From assembly GCA_038116945.1 (NCBI GenBank), contig JAYOEY010000002.1, positions 124,001 to 188,000 of the forward strand: a stretch of 64,000 nucleotides of DNA. The letters run 5' to 3'. The stretch's first letter is position 1; each line of letters begins with the position of its first letter. Both the position numbers and the translations under genes were made by a program. The DNA comes from JAYOEY01 sp038116945 (GTDB lineage Bacteria > Pseudomonadota > Alphaproteobacteria > MPNO01 > UBA2964). A model generated the notes under the pieces. That model saw only the letters and a program-made list of their open reading frames with translations. It made no database searches and was not told the origin of the DNA. Below, in pieces: positions 1 through 8,749 of the stretch.

Positions 1-1469
1 TCCGACGCCGGCCCGATCGGCGCCAGCGGCGGCGGGCCGGCCGGCGCGTCCCCGTCTTCGACTGCCTTGCCGATAAGCGCCGGAGCGGGGAGGTTCCCCG
101 ACGATCCCTGTTTGCCGCCGTCGAGCGTCGCCAGAGCCACGGCTCCGGCTGCCGGCGTCCGCGTCCTTACCCGCCAGTCGAGCGTGCCCGGAGCCGCGCA
201 GGCGGGGCAGCGGGGCGTCCAGTCCCCGGCTTCCGCGCCGCAATCCGAGCATACCCAGGCCGGATCCGGCGGGGCCACGCTGGCGCGCCTGAGCCAGCGC
301 CTCGCCGCCTCCGGATCGCCGCCGTGCGATCCGTCCGCCTCGGGAATCTCCGCTTCCTCAAGCTCGGCGAACAGGCGGCAGATCCTGGCTGACGGGTCGT
401 CGCCGCATGCAGCTTTGAGATGGGTTCGCGCTGCGCCCCACAGGCCGGCATCGAGGTAGGCCCGCGCGAGCGCTATCTGCGATTCCGCGTGATCCCGGTT
501 CCCGGCGATGAGTTTCTCGATCCGCTTCACGGCATCCAGGGGTTTCGCTTCCTTGCCCGCGGCGCGGTAGAGCGCAACGAGCTCGGGATGAGGCGTGTGC
601 GTCCAGGCTTCCCGCGCGAGCCGTTCAACCTGACCGCTCTTCCCGGCCTGCTGCAAAAGTCTAGCGTAGCGCAGCGTCGCCGCGACGTTTGCCGGCGCCC
701 CTGCATGGGCTTTCTTCGCGAAATCGAGTGCGCCGTCGCCGTCCCCCTGGTCTTCCGCATCCGCGCTGCACCCGAGCAGAACCACGGTGCGCATCCGCGC
801 GGCCTCTGCGGCGTCGAGCGCGCTGCGTTTCGCTGCTTCGCTGAGCGTCTCCAGCGCGGGGCGCCACTGGCCTTTCGCGACCTGAAGATCGAACAGCGTC
901 TTCAGCACCCATGGCGTTTTCGGCTGCAGCGCCTTCGCGCGCGAGGCCAGCCGCAACGCTTCATCGCCGTTGCCTTCGCGTTGAGCCTGCATCAGCAGGC
1001 CGCGCAGGCCCAGGAAAGCAGTTTCCTGTCTTTCCAGCATGGCGGTGAAATAACGTCTGGCCGCATCTTCGTCGCCGTTGAGCTGGGCCGCCTGCGCCGA
1101 CAGCAGCATGGTGAGCGGCGGTTCGTTGAGCAGCACGTCCGCCCGCCTGGCCTGTTTCTGCGCTTCTCCCGGATCGCCTGCGGCGACCGCGACCATCCCC
1201 TGCGTCAGCGCCCGGTATCCCTTTTCGCGTTTCGATTCGCGGCGCCAGTTGACGAACTCGCCCGGCATGGCGGTCATCCAGCGCCACACCCGGTATATCA
1301 GCGCGCCGATGATGACGATGATCGAGACAGCCAGCAGCAGCATCGGGATCGGCATCGAGGCGCGCCAGCCAAGCCAGTCGACGGTGAAGTCGCCCGGTCG
1401 GTCCGCCAGCCAGACCGCCCCGAGAATCGCCGCACCGGCGATCAGGACAAAAACCAGTACGCGGATCAT
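1..1469 (-). CDS. hemY: HemY-like TPR membrane protein (3' end outside window)
   Basis: Partial gene: it starts at the ATG at 1469 and runs off the left edge, leaving 489 codons. Two membrane segments lie near residues 2-19 and 38-58, as in the HemY_N domain, followed by a long Ala-rich helical region typical of tetratricopeptide repeats. Near residues 405-430 there are two CxxC pairs (CSDC and CPAC) that look like a small zinc ribbon. The start overlaps the stop of the Mic60-like gene (ATGA), so it is the last gene seen of the heme operon. This is the TPR protein called HemY in the hemCDXY operon, not protoporphyrinogen oxidase. Its exact role in late heme synthesis is not settled. Confidence 0.88.
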   Translation of the reverse strand, partial: MIRVLVFVLIAGAAILGAVWLADRPGDFTVDWLGWRASMPIPMLLLAVSIIVIIGALIYRVWRWMTAMPGEFVNWRRESKREKGYRALTQGMVAVAAGDPGEAQKQARRADVLLNEPPLTMLLSAQAAQLNGDEDAARRYFTAMLERQETAFLGLRGLLMQAQREGNGDEALRLASRAKALQPKTPWVLKTLFDLQVAKGQWRPALETLSEAAKRSALDAAEAARMRTVVLLGCSADAEDQGDGDGALDFAKKAHAGAPANVAATLRYARLLQQAGKSGQVERLAREAWTHTPHPELVALYRAAGKEAKPLDAVKRIEKLIAGNRDHAESQIALARAYLDAGLWGAARTHLKAACGDDPSARICRLFAELEEAEIPEADGSHGGDPEAARRWLRRASVAPPDPAWVCSDCGAEAGDWTPRCPACAAPGTLDWRVRTRTPAAGAVALATLDGGKQGSSGNLPAPALIGKAVEDGDAPAGPPPLAPIGPAS

Positions 1470-2863
1470 GGTTTGACGCGGACCAGCGCCGCCTGCATCA
1501 GCGCGTTGACGGCATTATCGACCGCAAGGCGCGCACGGGCATCCTCGAGCCAGCCCGCCGCGGCCTCGGCCGGTATGCCGGACAACGCTTCGAGCGTTTT
1601 GACCGCACCCGCGACATCGCCCTCCTTCAGCCGGATTTCGGCACGGGCGACAAGCCCCTGGACGTCGTCCCGAGCGGCGGCGGCATCGCCCACGCGCCGT
1701 ACGGATACCAGAGATACCAGCCGGTCGAGCGTCTGGTCGATCCAGCTGTCGCCACCTCGCGAGAGCATTGCGCGGACCACGGCGTCGGCTGTGGCGGCGA
1801 ATTTCAGCCGCAGGGCGGTCACGTCGGCGACGCCCGCCCTGCTGTGTTTCTCAAGCGCTGCGAGTTGCTGCGAAAGGGCCGAATCCTTCTTAGCCAGCGC
1901 AGCAACGGAATCGTAGGCCGGCCGATAGGAGCCGGTGCCGCGCACCGCCTCGCGAAGCTGGCCGACTGCAATCAGTAGCGCATTGTCGGTGCCGGGTCCT
2001 GTATCGGTCGGTACCGCCGGTCTTTTTTCCGCAGCGGCGAGACGCCGGTCCAGTGCTTCCAGCCGTTTCTGCAGCGCGGCGTTAGCGGTCTCCAGCGCCG
2101 CGACTTTTTCCGCGGCCTGCCGGTTTGCGGATTTTAATGCCGACATTTCCTGTCTGTCCGCGTTTGAAACTTTACCGGCGGTAGTGGCATTTGCCATATC
2201 GCGCAAACGTCGTTCGAGATCGGTGAGCTGGCTGGCGAGTACGGCAACGTCGAGCGATCCCCGGGTCTGCTGTCCTCCGACGAGTCGTTCGATTTTCTCG
2301 AGCCGTCCGACGAGCGCGGCGACCTCGCGCGATGCCAGAATCTGTTCCTGCAGCTTCTTGAGGTCGGCATCGAATTTTTTCGATTCGGTTATCCGGGCGA
2401 CATCGGTTGCCGAGCCATAGTCGGTGAGGGCCTTGACCAGATTGGCGATGCGGGCTTCCTGTTTCCTGAAATCTTCCGCGATCCTCTTCGCCTCCGAGAC
2501 ACGGGCCGAATCCGCGACGGCGCCGTACTCTGCGACGAAATTTTCCAGACGGGTCAGCCGCGTTTCGAGCGCCGCGGCCTTTTTGCCCGTGAAACTCCGT
2601 CCGAATTCCATGACCGGTGCAAGCGCGGACCGGACGCCATCGGGCAGGGAGGGGCCCCAGACCGGCCACGCGATCCATGCGCCGCCGACGGCGATGACAA
2701 GGCCGAGAACGGCGACGATTCCCCCGAACGATCTCCCGGTCCGGGTCGCGGGATTATTGGCCGCGCGTATTTCTTCCCGCGCTGCAGGCGCCTCTTCGGC
2801 GGCCGCGGGCATCTCTCCCGGCTCTGCAGGGGATGTCTGTTTATCCTTGTCGGTATCGTTCAC
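1466..2863 (-). CDS. Mic60/mitofilin-like inner membrane protein (COG4223 type)
   Basis: A 465-residue protein. It has an acidic, disordered N-terminus, one membrane segment at about residues 46-68, a long periplasmic coiled coil (about 95-290, rich in Leu/Glu/Lys/Arg heptads) and a C-terminal helical domain. This is the architecture of alphaproteobacterial Mic60, the relative of the mitochondrial cristae-junction protein. Its position between hemD and hemY is the arrangement known for bacterial Mic60. It overlaps both neighbours by 4 bases (stop of hemD upstream, start of hemY downstream), which implies translational coupling. The family is clear from architecture and synteny. A membrane-shaping function here is inferred from relatives. 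Confidence 0.82.
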   Translation of the reverse strand: MNDTDKDKQTSPAEPGEMPAAAEEAPAAREEIRAANNPATRTGRSFGGIVAVLGLVIAVGGAWIAWPVWGPSLPDGVRSALAPVMEFGRSFTGKKAAALETRLTRLENFVAEYGAVADSARVSEAKRIAEDFRKQEARIANLVKALTDYGSATDVARITESKKFDADLKKLQEQILASREVAALVGRLEKIERLVGGQQTRGSLDVAVLASQLTDLERRLRDMANATTAGKVSNADRQEMSALKSANRQAAEKVAALETANAALQKRLEALDRRLAAAEKRPAVPTDTGPGTDNALLIAVGQLREAVRGTGSYRPAYDSVAALAKKDSALSQQLAALEKHSRAGVADVTALRLKFAATADAVVRAMLSRGGDSWIDQTLDRLVSLVSVRRVGDAAAARDDVQGLVARAEIRLKEGDVAGAVKTLEALSGIPAEAAAGWLEDARARLAVDNAVNALMQAALVRVKP

Positions 2864-3591
2864 TGTTCGTCCGATCCGTCCGTTTTGCCGACTGATTCAA
2901 GCGCTTCGAGCATGGCGTCGCCGTTCGGCGCGCCCGCTACCCGGATGCCGCGCCATTTCAGTGGCGCCGCAGCGCTTGCGACCGCCTCCGACAGGCACAC
3001 AGCGACCATTCGGCTGCAGTCTCCGGAAGCGTCCGTTTCTTCAATCAGCCTAACAAAAGTTGCCGCCGTGCGGGGAGAATAAAACAGCACCGCGTCGATT
3101 TTTCGACCCGTAATTTCGGCGAGGACGGGGTCGTCGAGGCGTTCGGGGGTCTGCGCCTCGTAAAGCGTGACGGTGTCGACTGCGAACCCTGCCTCCTTCA
3201 AGCTTTCGGCCATGTGTCCGGCGACGTGTCCGCCCGCTATATGAAGAAGCCGGCCTTTTCCCGCAACGCAGCGCCGTTGCGCCAGCGCCGCCAGTGCGGC
3301 TGCATTGCCGCCCGCGCTTTCCACATCGACAAATCCGGCTTCCCGTGCCGCCGCCGCTGTTGCATTGCCGACGGCGAGAACCTTCATGTCGCGCGCCGAA
3401 ACCGCCCGGGCCAGGGCCGCGACGCCGTTGGTGCTGGTGGCCAGGATCGCCTGAACGCCGGCCAGTTCGACGGGGGCGCCGGTGTCGACGATCTCCAGCA
3501 GCGGCGCCTTGATCGTCTCGTACCCCTTCGCCTGCAGCACCGTTTCGAGCCGGTCCGCCGCGCTCCGGTGCCGGGTGATCAGCACGCGCAC
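2860..3591 (-). CDS. hemD: uroporphyrinogen-III synthase
   Basis: A 243-residue protein starting MRVLITRHRSAADRLETVL, the usual N-terminus of HemD, with the two alternating Rossmann-like halves expected of the family (for example VLFYSPRTAATFVRLIEE in the second half). It closes and flips ring D of hydroxymethylbilane to give uroporphyrinogen III, the step after HemC in cytosolic tetrapyrrole synthesis. It begins 14 bases after hemC ends and its stop overlaps the Mic60-like start. HemD sequences diverge strongly, so the call rests on the N-terminus, length and operon position together. Confidence 0.92.
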   Translation of the reverse strand: MRVLITRHRSAADRLETVLQAKGYETIKAPLLEIVDTGAPVELAGVQAILATSTNGVAALARAVSARDMKVLAVGNATAAAAREAGFVDVESAGGNAAALAALAQRRCVAGKGRLLHIAGGHVAGHMAESLKEAGFAVDTVTLYEAQTPERLDDPVLAEITGRKIDAVLFYSPRTAATFVRLIEETDASGDCSRMVAVCLSEAVASAAAPLKWRGIRVAGAPNGDAMLEALESVGKTDGSDEQ

Positions 3592-3605
3592 GCCGCCCTC
3601 TCCTG

Positions 3606-4529
3606 CTAGCCGAAGAAACCGCTGCCGGCGCGGGCGCGCAGAGCCTCGCCCAGCATGCGCCCGAGCAGGGCGGCGTCGGCGGCAGGGGCGTCATTTTGCG
3701 CGGCATGAGTTTCCGATCCGTCGGGCCGGACAATCATCCCGCGCAGAGAGACCCGGCCGTCGGCAAGACATGCGAGTCCCGCGATCGGCGTGCGGCAGGA
3801 ACCGTCCAGCGCCGCAAGGAACGCCCGTTCGGCGGCGACGCAGATCGTCGTTGGCTCATCATTCAGCGCCGCTACGATTTTCCGCGTTTCAGCGTCGTCC
3901 GCCCGGCATTCGATCCCGATCGCGCCCTGACAGGGAGCCGGCAGCATGTCGTCGGGATCGATCGGCGTCCGCGGCGCGTCTTTCAGGCCCAGCCGATTCA
4001 GCCCGGCGACCGCCAGCAGGGTCGCGTCGAAATCGCCCTGTTCGATCCGGCCGAGGCGCGTCCCGACATTGCCGCGCAGCGGCTCGATCCGGAAGTCGGG
4101 CCGGACGCTCAGCAGGATCGCCTGACGGCGCAGCGACGCAGTGCCGATCCGGGCGCCCATCGGCAGTTCGGAAATGCTCTTCGCGGACAGTGAAATCAGC
4201 GCATCGCGGGGATCCTCGCGCGGCAGCAGCGCATCGATCACAAGCCCGTCCGGAAGCTCGGTCGGCATGTCCTTCATCGAATGGACGGCGATATCCGCGC
4301 TGCCGTCGAGCAGCGCCTCCTCGATTTCCTTGGTGAAAAGCCCCTTGCCGCCGATCTCGCCCAGCGGGCGCGACTGGATCCGGTCGCCGGTCGTCCGATA
4401 GGTTCTGATCTCGACGGCGTCGTCGCTTTCGAGGCCGGCATGAGCAGCGCGCAGCCGGTCCCTGACTTCGTGAGCCTGGGCCAGCGCGAGCGGGCTGCCG
4501 CGGGTGGCGATGCGGAGGGGGCGTTTCAT
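3606..4529 (-). CDS. hemC: hydroxymethylbilane synthase (porphobilinogen deaminase)
   Basis: A 307-residue protein of normal family length. It polymerises four porphobilinogen molecules into hydroxymethylbilane. Visible landmarks are the N-terminal RIATRGSPLALAQA motif, the HSMKDMPTE segment with the catalytic Asp near residue 87, the ASLRRQ and RGNVGTRL anion-binding arginines, and LDGSCRTPIAG with Cys245, the attachment site of the dipyrromethane cofactor. It is the first gene of the minus-strand heme operon and is divergent from tsaD, from which it is separated by about 80 bases that must hold both promoters. Confidence 0.97.
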   Translation of the reverse strand: MKRPLRIATRGSPLALAQAHEVRDRLRAAHAGLESDDAVEIRTYRTTGDRIQSRPLGEIGGKGLFTKEIEEALLDGSADIAVHSMKDMPTELPDGLVIDALLPREDPRDALISLSAKSISELPMGARIGTASLRRQAILLSVRPDFRIEPLRGNVGTRLGRIEQGDFDATLLAVAGLNRLGLKDAPRTPIDPDDMLPAPCQGAIGIECRADDAETRKIVAALNDEPTTICVAAERAFLAALDGSCRTPIAGLACLADGRVSLRGMIVRPDGSETHAAQNDAPAADAALLGRMLGEALRARAGSGFFG

Positions 4530-4608
4530 GCCATGTCTCTACCGCGCCCGCGCGCAAAGGAAAAGGGCTGGCGCCGCCTCAATGGATCGGCCTATAGGTT
4601 TCTCCGAC

Positions 4609-5679
4609 ATGAAGGTTCTCGGCATTGAAACGAGTTGTGACGAGACGGCTGCCGCTGTGGTCGACGGCGACGGCACGATCCTTGGCGAAGTCGTACGCTC
4701 GCAGTACGACGATCACGCGCCTTTCGGCGGCATTGTGCCGGAAATTGCCGCGCGATCGCATCTCCAGGCCGTCGATGCGATCGTGGCCGAGGCCATGCGG
4801 CGGGCCGGGATCGGCTTCGACGAGCTCGACGCCGTTGCCGCAACCGGCGGACCCGGCCTGATCGGCGGCGTGATCGTGGGCGTCATGACGGCCAAGGCGA
4901 TCGCCCTTGCCCATGACATGCCGTTCATCGCAATCAATCATCTCGAGGCGCACGCGCTTACCGCGCGGATGACGGACGGGCTGGATTTTCCCTATCTCGT
5001 GCTGCTGGTTTCCGGGGGGCACACGCAGCTTCTGGTCGCCGAAGGGGTCGGCCGGTTCCGCAGGCTGGGCACGACGATCGACGATGCCGTCGGCGAAGCC
5101 TTCGACAAATCGGCCAAGATGATGGGGCTCGATTATCCGGGCGGTCCGGCGGTGGAACGGCTGGCGCGCGATGGCGACGGAAAGCGGTTTGCGCTGCCGC
5201 GTCCGATGAAGGGCCGTCCCGGCTGCGATTTTTCCTTTTCGGGTCTCAAGACCGCGGTTCGCCATGCCGTCGAGGCTTTCGGCGAAGAGGGGCCGACGGA
5301 CCGCGATGTCGCCGACCTGTGCGCTTCCTTCCAGCTTGCGGCGTCGGAGGCGTTGCTCGACCGGACCCGAAACGCCATCGACCTGTTTCGGGACGGATAC
5401 GGAAAGGAAATGACTGCAGGGAGCGCGCTGGTGGTCGGCGGCGGCGTCGCCGCGAACAGCGCCCTTCGGTCGGCGCTCGAAGGGCTGTGCGCGGACACCG
5501 CCATGCGGTTCGTCGCCCCACCGCAGAAACTCTGTACGGATAACGGCGCGATGATCGCCTGGGCGGGCATCGAGAGACTGCGGCTCGGTCTTGCCGATAC
5601 CCTCGATTTCGCACCGCGGCCGCGCTGGCCCTTGGATCCCGATGCGCCGAAACGGGCCTTTGCGGGCGCGAAGGCGTAG
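4609..5679 (+). CDS. tsaD: tRNA N6-threonylcarbamoyladenosine (t6A) synthase subunit TsaD
   Basis: A 356-residue protein from the ATG at 4609, which gives the family's usual start MKVLGIETSCDETAAAVV. An in-frame ATG at 4582 would add nine residues and cannot be excluded. The ASKHA-fold landmarks are visible: the INHLEAH metal-binding histidines, LVSGGHTQL, AFDKSAKMMGLDYPGGP, and the late VGGGVAANSALR nucleotide-binding segment. TsaD transfers the threonylcarbamoyl group to A37 of ANN-decoding tRNAs. It is divergent from hemC and no other t6A gene is nearby. Confidence 0.96.
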   Translation: MKVLGIETSCDETAAAVVDGDGTILGEVVRSQYDDHAPFGGIVPEIAARSHLQAVDAIVAEAMRRAGIGFDELDAVAATGGPGLIGGVIVGVMTAKAIALAHDMPFIAINHLEAHALTARMTDGLDFPYLVLLVSGGHTQLLVAEGVGRFRRLGTTIDDAVGEAFDKSAKMMGLDYPGGPAVERLARDGDGKRFALPRPMKGRPGCDFSFSGLKTAVRHAVEAFGEEGPTDRDVADLCASFQLAASEALLDRTRNAIDLFRDGYGKEMTAGSALVVGGGVAANSALRSALEGLCADTAMRFVAPPQKLCTDNGAMIAWAGIERLRLGLADTLDFAPRPRWPLDPDAPKRAFAGAKA

Positions 5680-5777
5680 GGCCGGTCGGCTCCCGCCGGC
5701 GAATTAACCCTTCCTATAAAAATTCGGTTCATCCTGATCGAAAGCCTGCACCGGCGTGCATGGAGGGAGGGAAACCC

Positions 5778-6095
5778 ATGGCCAATGATTCCGTTGTCGT
5801 CACCGACGGAGCCTCGTCGCGGGGCGGAACGCTGTACGATACCGTCGTATCGAGCGCGCCCGGACCCGCATCGCCGGTCGATATCCGGTTTTCCCTGCCT
5901 TTGTTGCGCTGGCGCTTCTTTCTGTGCCTGAAAGCAGGGCCTGAAAGGCGAACGCCGGCAAGGCTCGCCGCCGAACAGCCGGATCACCCCATATGCACGG
6001 TCGCCAACATGGCGTTTGTCGTCGGCGGGGCGATCGCGTTCTATCTTCTGTTTCTGACCGGATTTCTGCTCTATTCGTCGGTGCTCGCCCCCTGA
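5778..6095 (+). CDS. small single-pass membrane protein, function unknown
   Basis: A 105-residue protein. The ATG at 5778 is preceded at good spacing by a strong ribosome binding site (GGAGGGAGG), so it is preferred over the ATG at 5760. The N-terminal 70 residues are polar and low in obvious motifs. A membrane segment follows near the C-terminus (MAFVVGGAIAFYLLFLTGFLLY), leaving a very short tail. I do not recognise the family. It lies between tsaD and another unknown polytopic membrane protein on the same strand and may be co-transcribed with it. Confidence 0.6.
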   Translation: MANDSVVVTDGASSRGGTLYDTVVSSAPGPASPVDIRFSLPLLRWRFFLCLKAGPERRTPARLAAEQPDHPICTVANMAFVVGGAIAFYLLFLTGFLLYSSVLAP

Positions 6096-6184
6096 TTCCG
6101 CCGGCCGGCCGTCTTCGCGCATTTCGCATTCGCGATCATTTGCTTTAAACAGCATGGCTTCCGACTGATTTCCGGGATTTCGTC

Positions 6185-7510
6185 ATGGCGCGGCCATTCC
6201 GTCTGCCTATTGCCGAGCTGCTCCTTGTCGGTCTGTGGTTCACGGCGCTGATCCGCATCTTCTGGGGCGACCCCCTGCTTGCCGCGGCGAGCGGCGCGAT
6301 GCTTGTCGTCTATGTCGCCGCGGTTTTCTCGCAGGTACGGCGTCAGATGCAGGTTCTATCCCTGATACTCGCCGGCCTCGGAATAGGCCTCGCCGGTTTC
6401 CTGGACGGCTGGGCCGCCTTTTGGTTCGGCATCGAGAAATCCGTCATTTTCGCGGCTTTCTTCGGAACGCTGTCGCTGTTGCGGGCCACCGCCGACCTGA
6501 GGCCCGAAGTCGTCCGGGCCCGGCAACGGGTCGAGCGGCTCGCAGATGACGAACGCAACAGCGGGCTGCTGGTCGGCAGCAGCATCATGGGGTCAGTTCT
6601 GATCGTCGGCGTCATGGCCGTGTTCGCGCCGATCGTCGGCCGCGACGCGTCATACGAGACGCGTCTTGCCGCCGCCGAGGCATGTCAGCGCGGCATGTGC
6701 CTTGCCTGCCTGTGGTCGCCGTTCTGGATCGCCATGGCGATTTCCTACGAGCATTTGCCCCAGGTTCCATTGTGGCAGGTGCTGGTTCTCGGACTTTTTC
6801 TCAACGCGCTCGGGCTGGTGATGGCGCAGTACATGTATACGCGCGGCGTCAGAATGGCCGGGTTAAGCCGGGCCCTGCGCGCCTTCGTTCCGGTGGTGCC
6901 GCCGGTTACGCTGGCGGCGGCTCTGGTGCTGGCTCTCAATGCCGCGACGCCGTTCGGCACCCTGCAATGTCTGGTTCTCGGCGTGCCTGTGCTGTGCGTT
7001 GTCGCGCTCGGCTTCCAGGGAGGCGGCCGCGTCCGGGCGGCGGCGGTGGCGGCGGCGAACGGCATGACGGCGGTGAAGAGCGAAATCTGTCTGCTGACCG
7101 CCGCCATGGCGCTGGGGCAGGTGCTGGCGGTTGCGCTCGCCGCCAGCGGGTTCGATGTCTGGCTCGCCCGGCTCGCGCCGCCCGCATGGGCGCTGTTCTC
7201 GATGGCGGCGTGCGTGATGACGTTATTCGCGTTTGCCGGCGTTCATCAGTTCGTCACGGCGACGGTCATGCTGGTGCTGTTCAGCACGATCGATTTCGGC
7301 ATCGAACCTCTGCTTCTGATGATGTCCGTTCTGCTGGGCTGGACGTTTACATCGATGACCGGTCTTTCCGCCGTTTCGGTGGCGGTAGCGAGCGCGATGT
7401 TCGCGGTACCGGTCGAAAAGGTGGCTTACGGGCCCAATATCCGTTTCGTGGCGGCGTTCGGCGTGACGGGTGTGACCGTCCTGACGCTTCTGGACCTTGC
7501 GATGTCGTAA
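6185..7510 (+). CDS. polytopic membrane protein, putative transporter of unknown substrate
   Basis: A 441-residue protein that is almost entirely hydrophobic, with roughly ten to twelve predicted membrane segments and short loops. One longer basic loop near residues 105-125 (ARQRVERLADDERN) separates the first group of helices from the rest. A Cys-rich stretch (EACQRGMCLACLWSPF) opens a following helix. The overall layout resembles large secondary ion transporters, but no signature assigns a family. No good Shine-Dalgarno precedes the start. Its neighbours are the small membrane protein upstream and a cupin downstream. Confidence 0.7.
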   Translation: MARPFRLPIAELLLVGLWFTALIRIFWGDPLLAAASGAMLVVYVAAVFSQVRRQMQVLSLILAGLGIGLAGFLDGWAAFWFGIEKSVIFAAFFGTLSLLRATADLRPEVVRARQRVERLADDERNSGLLVGSSIMGSVLIVGVMAVFAPIVGRDASYETRLAAAEACQRGMCLACLWSPFWIAMAISYEHLPQVPLWQVLVLGLFLNALGLVMAQYMYTRGVRMAGLSRALRAFVPVVPPVTLAAALVLALNAATPFGTLQCLVLGVPVLCVVALGFQGGGRVRAAAVAAANGMTAVKSEICLLTAAMALGQVLAVALAASGFDVWLARLAPPAWALFSMAACVMTLFAFAGVHQFVTATVMLVLFSTIDFGIEPLLLMMSVLLGWTFTSMTGLSAVSVAVASAMFAVPVEKVAYGPNIRFVAAFGVTGVTVLTLLDLAMS

Positions 7511-7551
7511 CCCTATATCGACCGGGAAGACGGCATATCGGGGATAATGCA

Positions 7552-8217
7552 ATGCTGAACGCCGACATGAGCCGACGCGTTGTCGTCGACACGAACGCAA
7601 TGGACTGGCAACCCAGTCCCAGCCCGACGGTCTGGCGCAAGCGGCTTCATCTCGACGGGCCGGCGGAGGCGGGCCGGGTAACCTCTATCGTCCGGTACGA
7701 TCCCGGTAGCGCTTTTCCGGCGCACGATCATCCCGACGGCGAGGAGATTTTCGTCCTCGACGGGGTGTTTTCCGACGAAACCGGCGATTACCCGGCAGGA
7801 ACGCATCTCCTGAACCCCGAAGGCTTCCATCACGCGCCTTTTTCGAGAGACGGCTGTACGCTGTTCGTAAAGCTCCGCCAGTATGCCGGCGCCGACCGTC
7901 CGCAGCAGCGGCGCAATACCGAGTTCCTTGAGTGGCAGCCCCGGCGGGGCGGTCAGGTCGCCGAACTGGCGCTTTACGCGCAGGACGGCTACGACGGCCG
8001 TACCAGCCTGATCCGGATCGCGCCCGGTGCGGGCGTCCCGCACCACGGGCACCCGTTCGGCGAAGAAGTACTGATTCTCGAGGGTGAACTCGAGGACGAA
8101 TTCGGCCGTTATGGTCCCGGCGTCTGGATTCGCAGCCCCGTCGGCAGCGAGCACACACCCAGAACCGGCACAGGATGCGTTTTTTTCCTTAAAACCGGCA
8201 GCGTTCCGGCGGTCTGA
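7552..8217 (+). CDS. double ChrR-type cupin protein
   Basis: A 221-residue protein made of two cupin barrels. The first carries HDHPDGEEIFVLDGVF and the second HHGHPFGEEVLILEGELEDE; both keep the HxH...E metal-binding pattern of the ChrR cupin domain (anti-sigma factor ChrR C-terminal type). There is no N-terminal zinc-binding anti-sigma domain, so this is not a full ChrR, and no sigma factor lies next to it. It is probably a metal-dependent sensor or small-molecule enzyme. The start could also be the ATG at 7567. It ends five bases before the convergent GIY-YIG gene. Confidence 0.82.
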   Translation: MLNADMSRRVVVDTNAMDWQPSPSPTVWRKRLHLDGPAEAGRVTSIVRYDPGSAFPAHDHPDGEEIFVLDGVFSDETGDYPAGTHLLNPEGFHHAPFSRDGCTLFVKLRQYAGADRPQQRRNTEFLEWQPRRGGQVAELALYAQDGYDGRTSLIRIAPGAGVPHHGHPFGEEVLILEGELEDEFGRYGPGVWIRSPVGSEHTPRTGTGCVFFLKTGSVPAV

Positions 8218-8222
8218 CGGTT

Positions 8223-8480
8223 TCAGCGGCCGAAGAAATTCTCGACGAGACGTCTGCGGAAACGGCGGTCGCGTTTAAGGCTCCATTCACGGCTCATGGC
8301 ATCATTTCTCGATGCATGCCGTTCGGCATACAGCAGGGACCATTGCCGTCCACGGGTCGAGCGCGCGCCCTTTCCCGTATTGTGCAGCAGCAATCTGCGT
8401 TGCAGGTCCACTGTCCACCCGACATAGGTTTTCGTACCGGCGGCGTCGCGGCACCCAAGCACGTAAACGAACCCTGACAA
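8223..8480 (-). CDS. GIY-YIG nuclease superfamily protein (UPF0213/YhbQ type)
   Basis: An 85-residue protein with FVYVLGCRD (the GIY half, here YVL), KTYVGWTVDLQRRLLLHN (the YIG half, here YVG) and the usual RHASRNDAMSREWSLKRDRR tail with a Glu for metal binding. The length fits stand-alone UPF0213 proteins of unknown cellular role, probably in DNA processing. The start appears to be a TTG at 8480, with AAAGGA about nine bases upstream. The gene is convergent with the double cupin gene. Confidence 0.85.
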   Translation of the reverse strand: MSGFVYVLGCRDAAGTKTYVGWTVDLQRRLLLHNTGKGARSTRGRQWSLLYAERHASRNDAMSREWSLKRDRRFRRRLVENFFGR

Positions 8481-8646
8481 CCTATCGGTTCCTTTCGACG
8501 ATTCGCCCTTTTTCCAACAGAATCCGACCGTAATCTATTGCCTGAACGCGTTGGTCCGGAACCGTCCGACGCCGAACCGCAAAACCGATTTACCTTGAAT
8601 TTGTCGAATGATATGTGTTTATCACATTAAGGTGAGACGACCGAAT

Positions 8647-8669
8647 CCCGCAGAATGCAGTTCTGCGGG
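8647..8669. other. perfect 9-bp hairpin in the leader of the Sel1/SPOR gene
   Basis: CCCGCAGAA and TTCTGCGGG form a perfect stem around a five-base loop, about 80 bases before the Sel1/SPOR start, in an otherwise featureless 269-base gap (8481-8749). No T-run follows, so it is not a normal intrinsic terminator. It may be a leader structure or a small repeat. Confidence 0.4.
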
Positions 8670-8749
8670 CGGTTTATGTGTGGGTAAGCGTGAGCAGGAC
8701 AGTTTGCTGCAATTCCGCTCCTTGTCCAGTTAGGACGGCGTAGTCTTTT

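Noticed and set aside
420..1916. Long plus-strand open frame of 498 codons
   Set aside because: It is the antisense of hemY and the Mic60-like gene. Its protein is Arg/His-rich with no domain, while the minus frames have clear families.
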